The notes under the pieces were generated by a model. It made no database searches. It was not told the origin of the DNA and saw only the letters and a program-made list of their open reading frames with translations. Both the position numbers and the translations under genes were made by a program. From Isoetes taiwanensis (taxonomy: Eukaryota; Streptophyta; Lycopodiopsida; Isoetales; Isoetaceae), in assembly GCA_021234155.1 (NCBI GenBank), contig JAJEKV010000309.1, forward strand, positions 250,001 to 314,000: DNA of 64,000 nt, in the 5' to 3' direction. Below, in pieces: positions 22,190 to 34,560 of the stretch; position 1 is the first letter of the stretch; the number at the start of each line of letters is the position of its first letter.

Positions 22190-22640
22190 CTAAATTTTAC
22201 AAAACAATTATTAATTGTCAGCACCACTAGTCAACTAGAAGCTACTGTCTGCAAAATAGTAAATGATTAGCGTATCGTGCTAAATAGCAACTCTCTTGTT
22301 AACTTAGCACTGAACTTCATTTTCTTAGCAACCGATGCCAATAACAAATTGAGCTTGCAAGTGTAGCACCAAATTTGTGTTGGTAAAGTAACATGCTACT
22401 TAGCAACTGTTGCCTGCAAACATAGAACCAAATCACTAACTCATACAATAACGTAATATACTAACTTGCAAGTACCGCCATGTAAACCGTATCAATGTAA
22501 CATGTTAGCATAATTTGTTAATCGGCGATGTTGCCAAAGAAACATAGTACCAAATGCTTAACTCGTTAGCATCAATTACTAACTAGAAAGTACCGTCTGC
22601 AAGACATAGCATCAAATAAACTTGTTCGCATAATCTCCTG
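22190..22640. repeat. Diverged minisatellite-like repeats
   Basis: Related modules such as gtctgcaaaatag, gcctgcaaacatagaacc, ccaaagaaacatagtacc and gtctgcaagacatagcatc recur about every 60-180 bp, with ttagcaac and aactagaagta boxes between them. The repeat is old and degenerate. No coding meaning. Confidence 0.4.
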
Positions 22641-23752
22641 TCGTCTCACAAAGTTGTAATTCCATGTTTGTTGAACTTGCACGGCCAAATATTACTGCAC
22701 TGTACTTTCTGTTGATGCCAAACCAAAAAATTCTACTTGAAATGTCACACCAATAAAGAGATGAATCAAAGTGAGATGGAATTCCTTCTTTAAAACTGAT
22801 ACATTAACCTTTGTCCTCATATAAAAGCATCAAATGTAATAGAATGCGACCATTTTTATATTATTTATCATTCCCAAAGATTTGTCAACAAAGATTAGAT
22901 GTTTACCACTGGAACAACTTTTCTTGAATGAAATGAGTGGCAAACTGAGAAATTGTTCAGATTGCAGCAATTTGATGCGGGCTATTAACCAAGCAGAGTA
23001 ACGGGTTCTCGATTGGGGCTTTTCGTGAATCTAATGACTGGCAATCGATTGTTTAGAATGCTACAAATTACCAATTTTGATCATTATTGCTATAGGCATA
23101 ATACAGTCACAGCGATTTGATCCGGCCAGTTAACCAAGCAAAGTACGGGGATCTAGACGGAGAGTAGCTATGTTTCTAAATCCGATCCAAGAATCTCCAA
23201 GAAAGAGGGAAATGAAGAAAGGTTCGACGGTTTAGGATCCCATGGGTGGGATTTAGTACTAAAATAAAATTTAAAAAACCAGTTCAGCCCCTTAATTAGC
23301 GTTATTATTTAGGGCTAAAAATGGCATCATTTATACCATAGTCACGTGCAAGGACCCAGTGAGCTTTGAAAGCTTTAGCCAACATGTTGAACCTGCAATT
23401 ACTCCTTGTCAAGCCATGGGCTTTTTCAAAACCCTTTCACCAAATACGCGCAGGATTAGTGAGGTTATGAAACTTTTCCAGTGTCCTTATCAGACATTCT
23501 ATACGAGGTACTAAATTCATGGATCTCGTCTAGCCAAGATCCATGCCAAAAAACTGGGCGAGCTTTCAGTTCTTCCATATGCTAGTCTTTGTGGAGGCAA
23601 AGGCAACCATTTTGTGATAATCTTTCGACTTCTCCTGTGCAATGTCAAAATTCGAAGAGTTAGTGGAGACCGAGTTCGAGCTGGGAAGCAATGAATGACG
23701 TGGGCATTCAGGCCGATTGTCACAAGATTCAATATGATCTTTCATTCTGGGA
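22641..23752. other. Unassigned sequence with a short minus-strand coding-like block
   Basis: Mostly without recognisable content. From about 23,745 down to 23,566 the minus strand has a coding-like segment (SSNSVSTNSSNFDIAQEKSK) directly abutting the repeat element that ends at 23,753. It may be a truncated host or transposon exon. I do not recognise the family. Confidence 0.3.
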
Positions 23753-24291
23753 AAGGACTCGCAAGAGACACAAAACCGGCCGATAGGCTTGTCATTCATC
23801 ACAGCAGCAGTATACAATGTTTGGAAGAATAGAGAGGGGTAGCCGACCATAGGAACAATATCGGACTACCCCGTAAAAAGAAATGTGCAAAGGCAATATA
23901 AAAGGGTAATGGCGACAACTTCTCATCGGGATAAAAAACCCCGCCCTTTCGGGTTTTCGAGGAAAACCCTAATGAGAAATGGTCGCCAACAACCTTGAAT
24001 GAGTTGCCTGGAAAACCGAAGGAGATGAGTTGATGGCGAACACAAAATATAGCAGGACCCCAGAAGAGGGCGGAAGCCTGCAAGCAACACAAAAACCCCT
24101 AAAATACCCGTGAATGGTTAGAGAAAAGCAAAATCATGCCCCCACGCAGCAGGGCGGGAAGGGAGGGAAGCAACGAGAATAGAAGAAGAGCTGCTGTGAG
24201 AAGACGCCGATAACCAGTCCGAAAGAGGAAAAAGCCTTATATAGCAGCTCGTCCTTTCCCAGAATGGCGATCCAATGGTTCGGATCGATGC
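23753..24291 (-). mobile_element. Short retroelement derivative, copy B2
   Basis: On the minus strand the unit runs from AGCATCGATCCGA to CTTTCCCAGAAT. A TATA-like TATATAAGGC lies about 55 bp from the start. Near the end it has a perfect hairpin (GGGTTTTC 23,951-23,958, loop GAG, GAAAACCC 23,962-23,969) followed by a G-run/T-run (GGGGTTTTTT). Its start and end also match in inverted orientation (ATTCTGGGAAAGGAC). The start is shared with the long unit at 34,560 and with copy A at 35,277, and the end with copy A and with the unit ending at 24,292. There is no coding sequence. It looks like an internally deleted, non-autonomous member of the family. Confidence 0.6.
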
Positions 24292-24450
24292 TATTCTGGG
24301 AAAGGACTCGCAAGAGACACAAAACCGGCCGACTACCAAAGAACTTCCTTAACCATAAGCCGATGGCGTAAAACCTGCAAGCAACACAAAGAACTCAAAA
24401 AAACACCCGTGAATGGTTAGAGACAATTCAACATATAGCAGAAAAAGAGA

Positions 24451-24835
24451 GCATCACCCCAATAGAGTGGAGAACAGCATCACCCAACGGGTAGAAAACA
24501 ATCACGTAGAAAGAAATATGTGTCACCCTCGAGGTGGCAGCATCACCCGCAGGTGGAGATAGCATCACCCAACGGGTGGAAAACAATTATGCATCACCCA
24601 ACGGGTGAAAAACAATTACGTAAAAAGAAATATGCGTCACCCTGGAGGTGGAAATAAACAGCATCACCCGCAGGTGGAAATAGCATCACTACCATGGTGG
24701 AAAAAAGCGTCACCCAACGGGTGGATAACAATCATGTAAAAAGAAATATGCATTGCAAAATAATGCTAGACAATGGTATTTACAACATCACATGAATGTC
24801 ACCATCACGGTGGAAATAAACAGCACCACCCAACA
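24451..24835 (-). repeat. Array of about twelve small hairpin units (CACC...GGTG)
   Basis: Units such as CACCCAACGGGTG, CACCCTCGAGGTG, CACCCGCAGGTGG and CACCATCACGGTGG recur, separated by spacers like aaaacaattatgcat. The CACC and GGTG arms are kept while the loop changes, so each unit can form a short stem. The same kind of array occurs in copy A at 35,513-35,684. Confidence 0.75.
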
Positions 24836-24935
24836 AAAAATGGTCCATAAAAAATGCGACATCTAGAGAAAGATAAGCATCAATATAAAACCATAAAAAA
24901 GAACATCAAGAACACGAAACAAACTAAAAGTGGCC

Positions 24936-25299
24936 ATTAGAATGTGCCCAATATAACAGCTTGTGTATAACTACGTAATACACGCCATGTCTAGATAAAG
25001 AGAAGCATAAAAAGGAAAAAATGATCCAATAGAAACCCATGTCGCAAAATCTCAATGTGGTGCCAAACGCAATATGTATGATATCCAGATAAAGTTAAAT
25101 AGCAACACCATGCACAAATTAGAATGTGCCCAATATAATACCTTGTGGACAACAACGTAGGACACCCATCGAAATAAAGAGAAGCATAAAAATGAAAGGT
25201 AATCCAATATAAACCCATGTCGGAAAATCTCAATGCAGTGCCGAACGCAATATGCATCCTATCTAGATAAAGCCAAATAGCAAATATGCCAAAGATATG
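24936..25299. repeat. Tandem duplication, about 2 x 182 bp
   Basis: The block beginning attagaatgtgcccaatata occurs at 24,936 and again at 25,118, with similar sequence through both units (for example cccatgtcg, aaaatctcaatg, acgcaatatg, agataaag). Confidence 0.8.
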
Positions 25300-26790
25300 T
25301 AATGAGCATACCAAATAGAAAAAGATCCGCTACAAGTGAAAAAACCCCCAATAGACAGCTAGAACCGCCAGGTGTGGAGTTGGGTCGCAAAGCACATAGC
25401 GGGAGGAGAAGAAGAGGAGCGCCAGCGATCGCGGAGCGCCACAGCAAAGATCATGTGGAACCCCCGAAAGTGGCAGCCGAAGGCCGCCGCGACGAAAGCG
25501 TAATGAGTACCGACCGGACGGATTTAAGTTTAAAAGCAAGAAGATACTCCCCGCCACCACCCCCAAGCAATCGAATAGGATAAAGGACGAGAGAGGAAGG
25601 AGAGGAGCGAAAAGAGGGGCCGAAGGCTACCAAGGATAGTGACGGGCCGTGCATGCGAACGAAGGCAAGCGAAAGCTAAAGAAATCATATGAGCACCCGC
25701 AAGTGGGTCTCGCTTTGGAGTGGCAGGGGAGAAAGGGAACCGTGGTCCGAAGAGTCCGGTTGCTGCCAAGGGAAGCTTCGCTGACGACGAGAACCAAAGA
25801 AGATGCGCGAGCCGCGGAGAAAAAGCGGTTGAAGAAGAAGAGCCGAAAAGCTACCGCTATAGACGGCATCAGCTCAATGACCAAAAAGGGAGGAACATTA
25901 GAGAAAAACAATGAAAAGAAAAGGACACCGCCACGATGATGAATCAAGGAAGGCCCGCATAGTTGATCGATTTGAATACGATTCCGACCAAGTCCGGATT
26001 GTGGCTACCGACCGAAGTCCAAGAATGTGGCTATTATGCCTTCCAACCTGCGGGCCAATATCTAGAGGGAGATAAGTCAACAAAGGAACCCTTCATCATG
26101 GACCCCAAAAAAAAAAAAACAATAACGATAAATAAGAAGGAAGAATAACAAGTAAACCAGATAATAAGGCAAAGAGGAAAACTTACGATAGGAATGTAAA
26201 AACGATAGACATCAAGATCGAACGAGAAACATGGAGATGTTGAGTAGAGTCGCGACACCACGAAGCGAAGCGCGAGAGGACGAGGACCGCCAAACAATAA
26301 AAAGAACATGAAAAGTCAACCATGTCTAATAAAGCAACGCCTCAAACTTACACAACGAAAGTATGTAATATCATATATAGGGAGCAAATCTATGCACTAA
26401 AAATCAGCCCATCATGAACATGACAAAGTGGAGCTAACGAAAACAAAGAAGCTCCCAAATCCATAAAATTGGTACAATCAACAATATCACCCCGTTACCC
26501 ATGTTCAAGAATAGAAAATATAACTTCATGAAGCAACAAATAAGTGCGCCAATAAAGTGAACAAAGAAACCAACAAACACTAGAGCTCCCCGATGATCAT
26601 GCCAAAAAAGAAGAAAAAATCTTAAACACAACCCCCAAATATTCAAAACCCAAAGATCGGACCAAAACCAAATATAGAATATACATATAAGAAATTTAGC
26701 CACAAAGGACAAAGAGGTGGAAAACATGTCACAAAATACTTGAATGGGACAGAAAAGGCCGCAAAAAAAAAAAATTTTAATAGAACGACA
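25300..26790. other. Unassigned 3' region of the long element
   Basis: Short overlapping frames on both strands, a GC-richer patch at 25,350-25,950 and A-rich sequence beyond it. No domain is recognised. On the minus strand the C/T-rich patch resembles an untranslated leader rather than coding sequence. Confidence 0.35.
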
Positions 26791-26914
<124 letters not shown>

Positions 26915-27424
26915 TATTTATGTTCATGGGAGGCCTAAAAGACCTATTAGACAATCCCCTTTAAACATCTTCATAAAATAATAGATGAGTTTCCTCGAAT
27001 CCTCATCTAGCTCATCACTCTCACTCAAAATATCCGAAGTTATCAATATTAACAACAGCTTGAGATTCCAAACAAGCATCTCTATGATGTAGAAGATCTA
27101 TCACATATCTTCCTAACACATCCCCTCTAGTGTGAAAAGATTTGGGAGATCTACATGATTAATCCCATATTTATCTCTTAACACCAAGATAGGCCATACA
27201 TCGTAAGTAACACATGGTCTTCATCTTCAACCCGGGTTTGTGCTACATAACTTACAAGATCTTTGGTCTCTTGGTATAACATGCCCCCATCTCCCCACCT
27301 CTATACCTAGGTGATGTGAACTAAATGACCCTCGCAAAGAGTGTGTCTCTTCAGTATTGAGATGTTTTCCCGTAAGTGCATAGCTGGTAACAAGCTCTCG
27401 GTTTATCCCCCCGCTTGTATAAAA

Positions 27425-28992
27425 TCATCTTTGTCTTAGGTTGCGCACCATAATTTTTCGTGGTATCTTATAAGATATCCATTGTCTTAGATCTGAAATT
27501 AAGGCCACTTCTTCCCATTGTATATCCCATTTTCTAAGCCAATTCTCCACATCATGTAGTATTCCCTTTTCTTTACTTGATGTCAAAGCCTTATATACAG
27601 GACGAGAGTCATCCAATGATAACACTCTCTTAAGATATGTGATACATCTCAATATGGCTTCTCCCTCAAGAGGTAAAAGTCCACTTTCCGTCAACATCAT
27701 GGGATAAGGAGTTTGGGCTTTAACCCCTAGCTCCAATCTCAGAAATTTCTTCAAGACCTGCTCCATATCATCCCATAAGCATTGTGGGAGACTTGCTCCC
27801 CATATCTCACACCCATACAAAACCACACTCTGTACTAGTGACTGATAAAGCTTTACCTTAAGTTTCCAAGACCAAAGATGAGATCTTCGACACATGCTCT
27901 GTAGCGCATACAATGCCCTGTACCCTCCATCAATTCGCTTCGATATGCATGCATTCCATCTATGATTCCTGCTGAAAATCAGACCCAGGTATTTATAAGA
28001 ATCACACATATTTACAGTATTTCCCTTATAGCTGAAAATGGACTCCTGCCTGAGAGTGCCCACTGTCATAATGTTCGACTTATCCAAGTTTACCTGCATG
28101 CCAGTTTGGTCACAAAAGACCGCCAAACTATTCAGATGTTGTTGCATGTGATCTTTTGAACGTGCAAATATCACCACATCATCTGCATACATCGCAGAAA
28201 TGTGAGAACATATCCATGTATCTCGATTGCACCCGGACAATTATCATGGAGCCATGCCTCTAAACTATCTATGAACAAACCAAACAAATTGGGGGGAAAA
28301 GGGCAACCTTGTTTCACCCCAATATTGCTCTCCACACAACCGAGATCTCCAAAGAAAAGGGGTGGGATAGTTGCACAAGTACCTTTTCGTGATAGAACTG
28401 GATCGCATCTTTAAACTCCCCGCGGGCACATTAAGCTTCTCAAGCCTTTCCCATAGCCGCATTCGAGGAACCTTATCAAGGCTTTCTTTGAAGTCAATGA
28501 AAGCTATATACACTGGTTTCTTGGTCCCTTTGACACTGTCAAATACCGTTTTCAGCACCAGCAAATGATCTAAAGTAGATCTGCCTGGCCTAAAGCCTGC
28601 TTGTGTCTCTGCTCTTTTATGATTAAATTCAGCCCATATGCTTATTTGCTTTTCTACGATGGACGCAAACAATTTAGAAAACAGATTACTCACCAAAATC
28701 GTTCAGAATTGTTTGTGTCATGGCGATCACCACCTTTGAATATTGGCACCACTCTATTCCTGCACCAATCAGATGGGAAACCTTGCTCCATAGCGAGGTT
28801 AAGCATGCGCGTAATCAACGGGACAATGCTCGGTCCAGCCCATTTTAAATGCTCTGCACTGAGGGAATTCAAGTCTGATGCTTTACAATTAGCCAGGGCT
28901 GATATACCAGCAGTTACATCCTCCTCCTTGAAGGTCCAATTCGAGCTTATGCTACTAGTGCAATCCATTCCTGTGCTATGATATAGACTCAC
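27425..28992 (-). pseudogene. LINE (non-LTR) reverse transcriptase, ORF2 fragment in three frames
   Basis: Three minus-strand frames (28,992-28,690; 28,696-28,265; 28,240-27,425) read as consecutive parts of one LINE RT. In order they show the finger region (LSAEHLKWAGPSIVPL, FPSDWCRNRVVPIFKGGD), ETQAGFRPGRSTLDHLL, the catalytic-Asp block YIAFIDFKESLDKVPR, and the YADD active site (about 28,189-28,178, in SAMYADDVVIFARSKDH). The thumb follows (YKYLGLIFSRNHRWN, YGCEIWGASLPQCLWDD). Such an RT copies its own RNA at a nicked chromosomal target (target-primed reverse transcription). Frames change between motifs 4 and 5, where sequence such as the QGCPLSP box is lost or garbled, so it is not functional as read. 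Confidence 0.9.
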
Positions 28993-29072
28993 TACATCTT
29001 ATATTATAAAGCTATTGCATCTAGCTGGGCCGAGAATTTGAGACCAATGGTGGAGATGATGTTCTTCTTCAA

Positions 29073-29173
29073 CTAAGCCCATGAAAGGGAAAAGAAAAAG
29101 GAAGTGGAAAAGGAAAAGGAAAAGGAAAAAGGAAAAGGAAAAGGAAAAGGAAAAGGAAAAGGGAAAAGGGAAT
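29073..29173. repeat. (GGAAAA)n microsatellite inside the LINE
   Basis: About 14 imperfect GGAAAA/GGAAAAA units interrupt the LINE coding sequence between its linker and RT. Confidence 0.95.
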
Positions 29174-29266
29174 AGTTTTGGTTCTTCCAAGTAAATCCGC
29201 ATAGGATTTGTTGCCTTTGGCTGATGTATCTTCTCTTCTTACCCTTACTACCGCTTATAGCTCTGT

Positions 29267-30560
29267 TTATATCGTGCTTTTTAAGGTGTAAGTCACATTT
29301 TTCCATTGATCTCTAGCATCTCGACATTCCTTTATCATACCATGCCTTGCATGGCAGCCCTTTGCAAGCTCTCTGCGGAAGTGAATATTTCCTTTGTTGC
29401 CTCGGCCCGTAATCTTGATTATTTGCTGATTTATGGTGTTTAAATCTTCATCCCAATGCAGCTTACTTATCTTATCTTCCACACATGTACGGTATTGTGT
29501 CCGGAGGTATGGTTTCAAGTGATACCGCGGTTTGCCTAACCGTGTCCTTCAAAACCGGCTGCTTAACCTTTATGTTAACAAATAACGGGCTATGATCGAT
29601 TCAAGCTCCTCTCGCCATCAGTAAAATCAACCAAATCATGTAACGAAGCTGGCTATGGCTACATAATCAATATGGTATAATTGTTTTTTGTAAGTCACAG
29701 TGTTTTTCCATTGATCTGTGGAAATCATCCAATTCCATTATAAATGCCAAAATGGCACTACTACACAAACAAAGGAAGTGAATATTTCCTTCTTTGTGAC
29801 AATCAAATCTTTCAATTTCTGATTTATGGTGTTTAAATCTTCATCCCAATGCAACAATCATCCATCTTATCTTCTAACCAAAGCGGATTTCTTGAGGTAT
29901 GGTTTCAAGTGATACTGTACCAATCCGCCATTAAAATGTCCTTCAAAACCTTGCCTCGTTCTTTAAGTACAAATGGCTCAAGAGCAAAAACATATCATCA
30001 TTAGATGTATCAAATCATGTATATTTTTGTGCTATGGCTGCAAAATAATCAAATTCTTTGTAAAAAGGAAGTGTTCCTTTTATTTCCGTGGAAAATCCAA
30101 TCCATTTTTATCCTTTCAAATGCCCGCACTACTACACAAACAAAGGAATGCTCACCGCCATTTTGACAATCTGTCCTTTTAAATTGCATTTTCCATGTAA
30201 TTGCATGTCAAAACCATCCATCTCTTCTAACCAAAGCGGAAGTGCATACAAATCATTCTCCTTAGTTACCAATCCGCCATTAAAATCCCCCTCTAGAATT
30301 TTGCGTTCTTGGAAGACATAATATCGTTCAAGAGCAAAAACATATCATCATTAGATGTATCAATTTCGAGTATATTTTTTGAGACGGGTGCAAAAATAAC
30401 AAATTGCCATGTAAAAGAATGTGTGATCCTCCTAGAGAACCAAAGAGAGTCCATTTTATCCTTTCTAAGAGAGAGAGAATTACATCTTTAGAATTTGGGA
30501 ATAAAACATCCAATGTTGAGTCATTGCCCATGGCGACATTTTAAATGGAGCACAACAATC
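29267..30560 (-). pseudogene. LINE endonuclease and linker region with partial tandem duplications
   Basis: On the minus strand, an APE-type endonuclease remnant lies at 30,500-30,240 (SKNILEIDTSNDDMFLLL, then after a shift GDFNGGLVTKENDL), matching the GDFN box of LINE endonucleases. The endonuclease-RT linker lies at 29,518-29,267 (HWDEDLNTINQQI, GRGNKGNIHFRREL, HARHGMIKECRDARDQ). Between them, pieces of both recur: tcaagagcaaaaacatatca is found at 29,978 and 30,328, and the HWDEDLNTINQ coding piece at both 29,460-29,420 and 29,855-29,815. The region is thus a degenerate array of roughly 350-390-bp units built from LINE sequence. Endonuclease nicking would prime RT in an intact copy. Confidence 0.65.
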
Positions 30561-30599
30561 AAAAAAAGAGGCATACAAATCATTCTCCTTAAACTATAA

Positions 30600-33500
30600 A
30601 CATCCACCCTCTCCGCCACATGCTAAAAAATCCTGGCATGAAGAGAAAAAGCGGGCCAAAACATAAACAAGAAAGAGAAAGAAAAGAGAGAGAGAACAAG
30701 TGTTTTCCAAATGTTGAACCGAATATGAGCACAACATAATCAAGGAAGAGTGTGCATCAAAAAACAAGATAAACCACAAGTGCATGAAAAAAAATAAAAC
30801 CCAAAACATAAACAAGAAAATGGGAAACCTAGAATATAGAAGATCAAAAACAAGATAGTGCAAAAAATAAACCCAACAACTATGGGAAACCTAGCCGATA
30901 ATGTAGTCGGAAGTGTGAAAAGACACATAAGATACAAACACAAGTAAAAAAGATAAAAGCCAAACCACCATGGGGAAATCCAAAAAACTAGAAAAGAATG
31001 CCACATATAACCACATGGGAACCACATTATAAAAATAACATACAAAAGAGATACATGTGGGAGAGATAACACGAATTGAAGCCATATTGCAATCCTACCA
31101 TGGAAATGGAATGCATCAATGTAAAAAAGACAAATGCAAACCTAAGATGGTGGCCACAAATCTATAGGCAATAAAAAGATAATAAACTATGGGACTGCAG
31201 CCAGAATAATGAAAACAAGGCAACATCCCAAGTAAACGACCACAAGACTAAAATGAGGTAAAAAAGTGGTTTGAACACAAACAAGAGAAAAACAAGCAAG
31301 GAGAGCATAGACCCATTTAAATAGTATGGTGCATCGAATCCATGATAAAAAAACACAATTGCAAAGGATAAAAAATCGAAAACAACCATGAAAAAGCCTC
31401 AAATTCAAAGGATAATGTCACATATATAAAAACTAGATGTCCATCAACTTGGAAAAAGTAACATACTGAAAAGAGATAACATGGGAGGGAAAAACCACCC
31501 CTAAAACAAAAGCCCCTAGATGCCCTCATATTCTAATGCAATTATGAATAAGACATGAGAAAAACATAGAAAGAGCGTGCTTTTATATCAAGAAACCCCA
31601 TGATCCACTCAAACTAAAAAAAATGTAAAGAGAACAGAGGAAAAAAGATTCATAACCAAATGAAGCACCCTATTACAATCCCTTTGATTGCCTTGTACAT
31701 GAGAGCAACAACAAATAAAGAGGCCCCTCAAAGAAAAAAAATAAAAACACTTAGGAACGACAATAAAACCGCGATTCTTATTAAGGATCCAAAAAAACAT
31801 GAAAAAGAAACATAAGACAAATGCTTTATTGCATATTATAAGAAACATCACCAAAGACAACGTAACCAAACACCAAATGTGAATCAACAAATGTAGCATC
31901 GGATGGGCCAACTACATGGTGAGAAAAGCTTAACCAAATATAGACTCTATGGTTGATCACAAAGAATGCCCATATGTAAATAATGCATGTGTGGAATATG
32001 AAAACCCGAAATGTATGCAAATAAAACCCCTAATGAAGGAAGTAAGTCTGTTCAATCAGATATGAAATGCCTAGAAAAAGGGCCCGAATGCAAAGGCATA
32101 TAACTCATGAGTAGACAAATAAAAAGCTAGCTCCAACGAAATAGTGCAAGAAAACGGGGATAAAAACATCACAAGACCATACCATACCACGATACCGAGG
32201 AGGCCGGTTACTATGTCCCAAGCATAAACCGTGATTTAAGTCCGCACCATGCAAAAAATAATAATAGCAGTGGTAATGTGATAGCTAAACGTAGAAACCG
32301 GCCGAACATAGACAAAAGAGAGGAAGAAGATCCGGAATGAGGATGAAGGATAAAGACCCCGGACCGATGTTTGAAGCTTCTTCTTGTCGATTCTTTGCTC
32401 TGGGCCCAAAAGCGGTGCGTATGGTCGGTTAAGCCCCGGTTGAAAACCGCCGTAAAAATCGCCCAAATAGCTCGCAGGCAAAATGGTTTATCGTTATGTT
32501 GGCAGCTAAGAATCGGAAAAGCTAGAAATGAAATGGCCCATAAGATTAAATTTAGGCTCAAACTCCTACCGTAACAAGGCTTAATACTCTCTTATACAAA
32601 ATGCTTGCTTTCTGTCGTGAAATTGCAGGGAAAAGGGCTTAATTTCCAAAGAAACGGTAAACAAATTTCAAGCCTTTCTCGGGGAAATCCGGAAAGATTT
32701 TAAACATACAGATGATACTTATGTGGTCCAAAGCTACAATACCATGCAGAATAGTGCCCTAAAAATATTCAAACAGAGCAGATATATGAAGCAGAGTCAC
32801 TGAGGATGAAGCGAATTCGATGGAGCAGATTTTGTCATGAGATGGAGAAGTTCGAATTGGTTGCACCCGCCGCAAGAAGTTGCCCGAAGTTGCTTGATCT
32901 TCGACATGCACCACCGAGAAGCTCGAGCATCGAACGCAGAACGAGATGCTTTTCTCGCGAAGTTCCCCGGTCTTACCTTGTGCCTCGACGAAATGAAAGG
33001 TATCCTCTCCTCGAGATCGATTGATCATCGATTGATCATCTGGAGAGCAAAACCATGGCCCGGAGCTAATGTAGATGCATGCAAAGCCCCAAACTACAAG
33101 ATCAAGAATAGTATGCAACAAAGCAAAGGGAGCCAATCACCCGTGAATAAAACAAGATCGGGACACATATGAAGCTCATGAGCATGAATTTTGGCCGGAG
33201 AGGATCGATGGTGTTCCCCGGGTCGCGAATCTTAAAAATGACAAGAAATCCAAAATAAAATTAGCAGAGATAATTTATGAGAAGATTGGCCCGATATCCC
33301 CGAAAAAATAAAAATGTAAGGGCAAGAAATCGCTCGACCCTGCACAACATTGAATCAAGCAACTTGAGAGATGAGGCCATCGGATACCATGTTTCAGGAG
33401 CAGATGTGATGTGTGACCGGACTGCGGCATCCGATCAACATACCGGATAGAGGCCAAAAGGTGCGCACTACAAACAATGGATTCAAGACACTCGCTGTGG

Positions 33501-34430
33501 GATGATTAGGCCAAATTAAATTCCATGGAGCAAAGAAGAGCAACGATAACAAGTAACGAATTGGGTGGTTAAAAGATTGCCCAAACCAATGCAACTACAA
33601 CTCAAATTGCATCACATTCTACAGAAACCAAAAACGAGCATAATCCCCGAGACTATTGTGGAAGCAATGCTTGGGCAAAGAAAATAGAGCTCATCCCCGG
33701 CCAATAAGCTTTAGAGAAAAAGGAAAAAAGACCGATCCCTTGCATGTGGGCCCATCATGTTGGCTAAATTCCCCGCATAAGTGAATCTTGCATAAGTGGA
33801 TTAATAGTGCCGTGCAAAAGCCGCCGCTTGGAGGGAGGCCCCGAACAAACCATGGATCAAAGGGGATGCCCCGTGTGGTAAAACCGTAAAACCGATCCTC
33901 CCAGATTCTTCGTAACAAAATTGCAAACCCCAAATGCACAAAACGAGGATCAAAAGAATTTGCCAAAGTAGCATTGAAACTAAAATCTATATCATGCAGC
34001 TCAACCCCAAAAACAATCCGGATCTCAAGTATTTCACCAGATCTCCCTCCTCGTAATAGGACCTTGGTGAATCGGGAAGAAAGCCATATCGCATACCTTG
34101 CCAAGGATCGCTATAACAACATGCGAAATCCAAACAAAGGATTAAGTAAACATGGCGGAAGACATCTACAAATCGGATGAACCGACCGATTATGGTAGAT
34201 GCAACGGAAAAGAGTTGAAAGACTGGATCCATGTAGAGCCATGGAAAAGGATGGGAAAGGAAGATTGGATCAGTGGAGAGTCGGGAAAAAAGAATTGAAA
34301 TGAGGATTGACCGCATTACGGTGGATTCACCGAAGGAAATGAAAAATTGGGTCAAAGGAGAGAGCCGTGAAAACCGGATTGGAAAAAGGCGATTAGATCA
34401 TTGGGAAGAAGAACCGAGAAAGGAGGATTG
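30600..34430. other. Unassigned leader or 5' region of the long element
   Basis: No recognisable protein domain. 30.6-32.1 kb is A-rich on the plus strand, with vague repetition of caaaacataaacaagaaa and accacatgggaa modules. The minus-strand frames there are Phe/Leu-rich by composition. 32.2-34.4 kb has mid-length minus-strand frames (to 137 codons at 34,104-33,691 and 125 codons at 33,136-32,759) that I cannot assign. A divergent ORF1 is possible but unsupported. Confidence 0.35.
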
Positions 34431-34560
34431 AAGCAACGAGAATAGAAGAAGAGCTGCCGCGAGAAGATGCCGATAACCAGTCCGAAGAGGAAAAAGCCTT
34501 ATATAGCGCTTCGTCCCTTTCCTTAAATGGCGATCCATCGATGGCTCTGATCGATGCTAT
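34431..34560 (-). promoter_or_regulatory. Promoter-like 5' end of the long element
   Basis: Read on the minus strand, GCATCGATC starts the element. TATATAAGGC follows about 60 bp in, then a C/T-rich tract and GACTGGTTATCGGC. The same order is seen in copies A and B2. A TATA box so close to the start suggests RNA polymerase II transcription starting near the element's 5' boundary. The promoter role is inferred. Confidence 0.45.

Noticed and set aside
30594-32020. Phe/Leu/Trp-rich minus-strand frames resembling membrane proteins
   Set aside because: The plus strand is A-rich with vague repeats, so hydrophobic minus-strand frames are expected by composition. No conserved motif was found.
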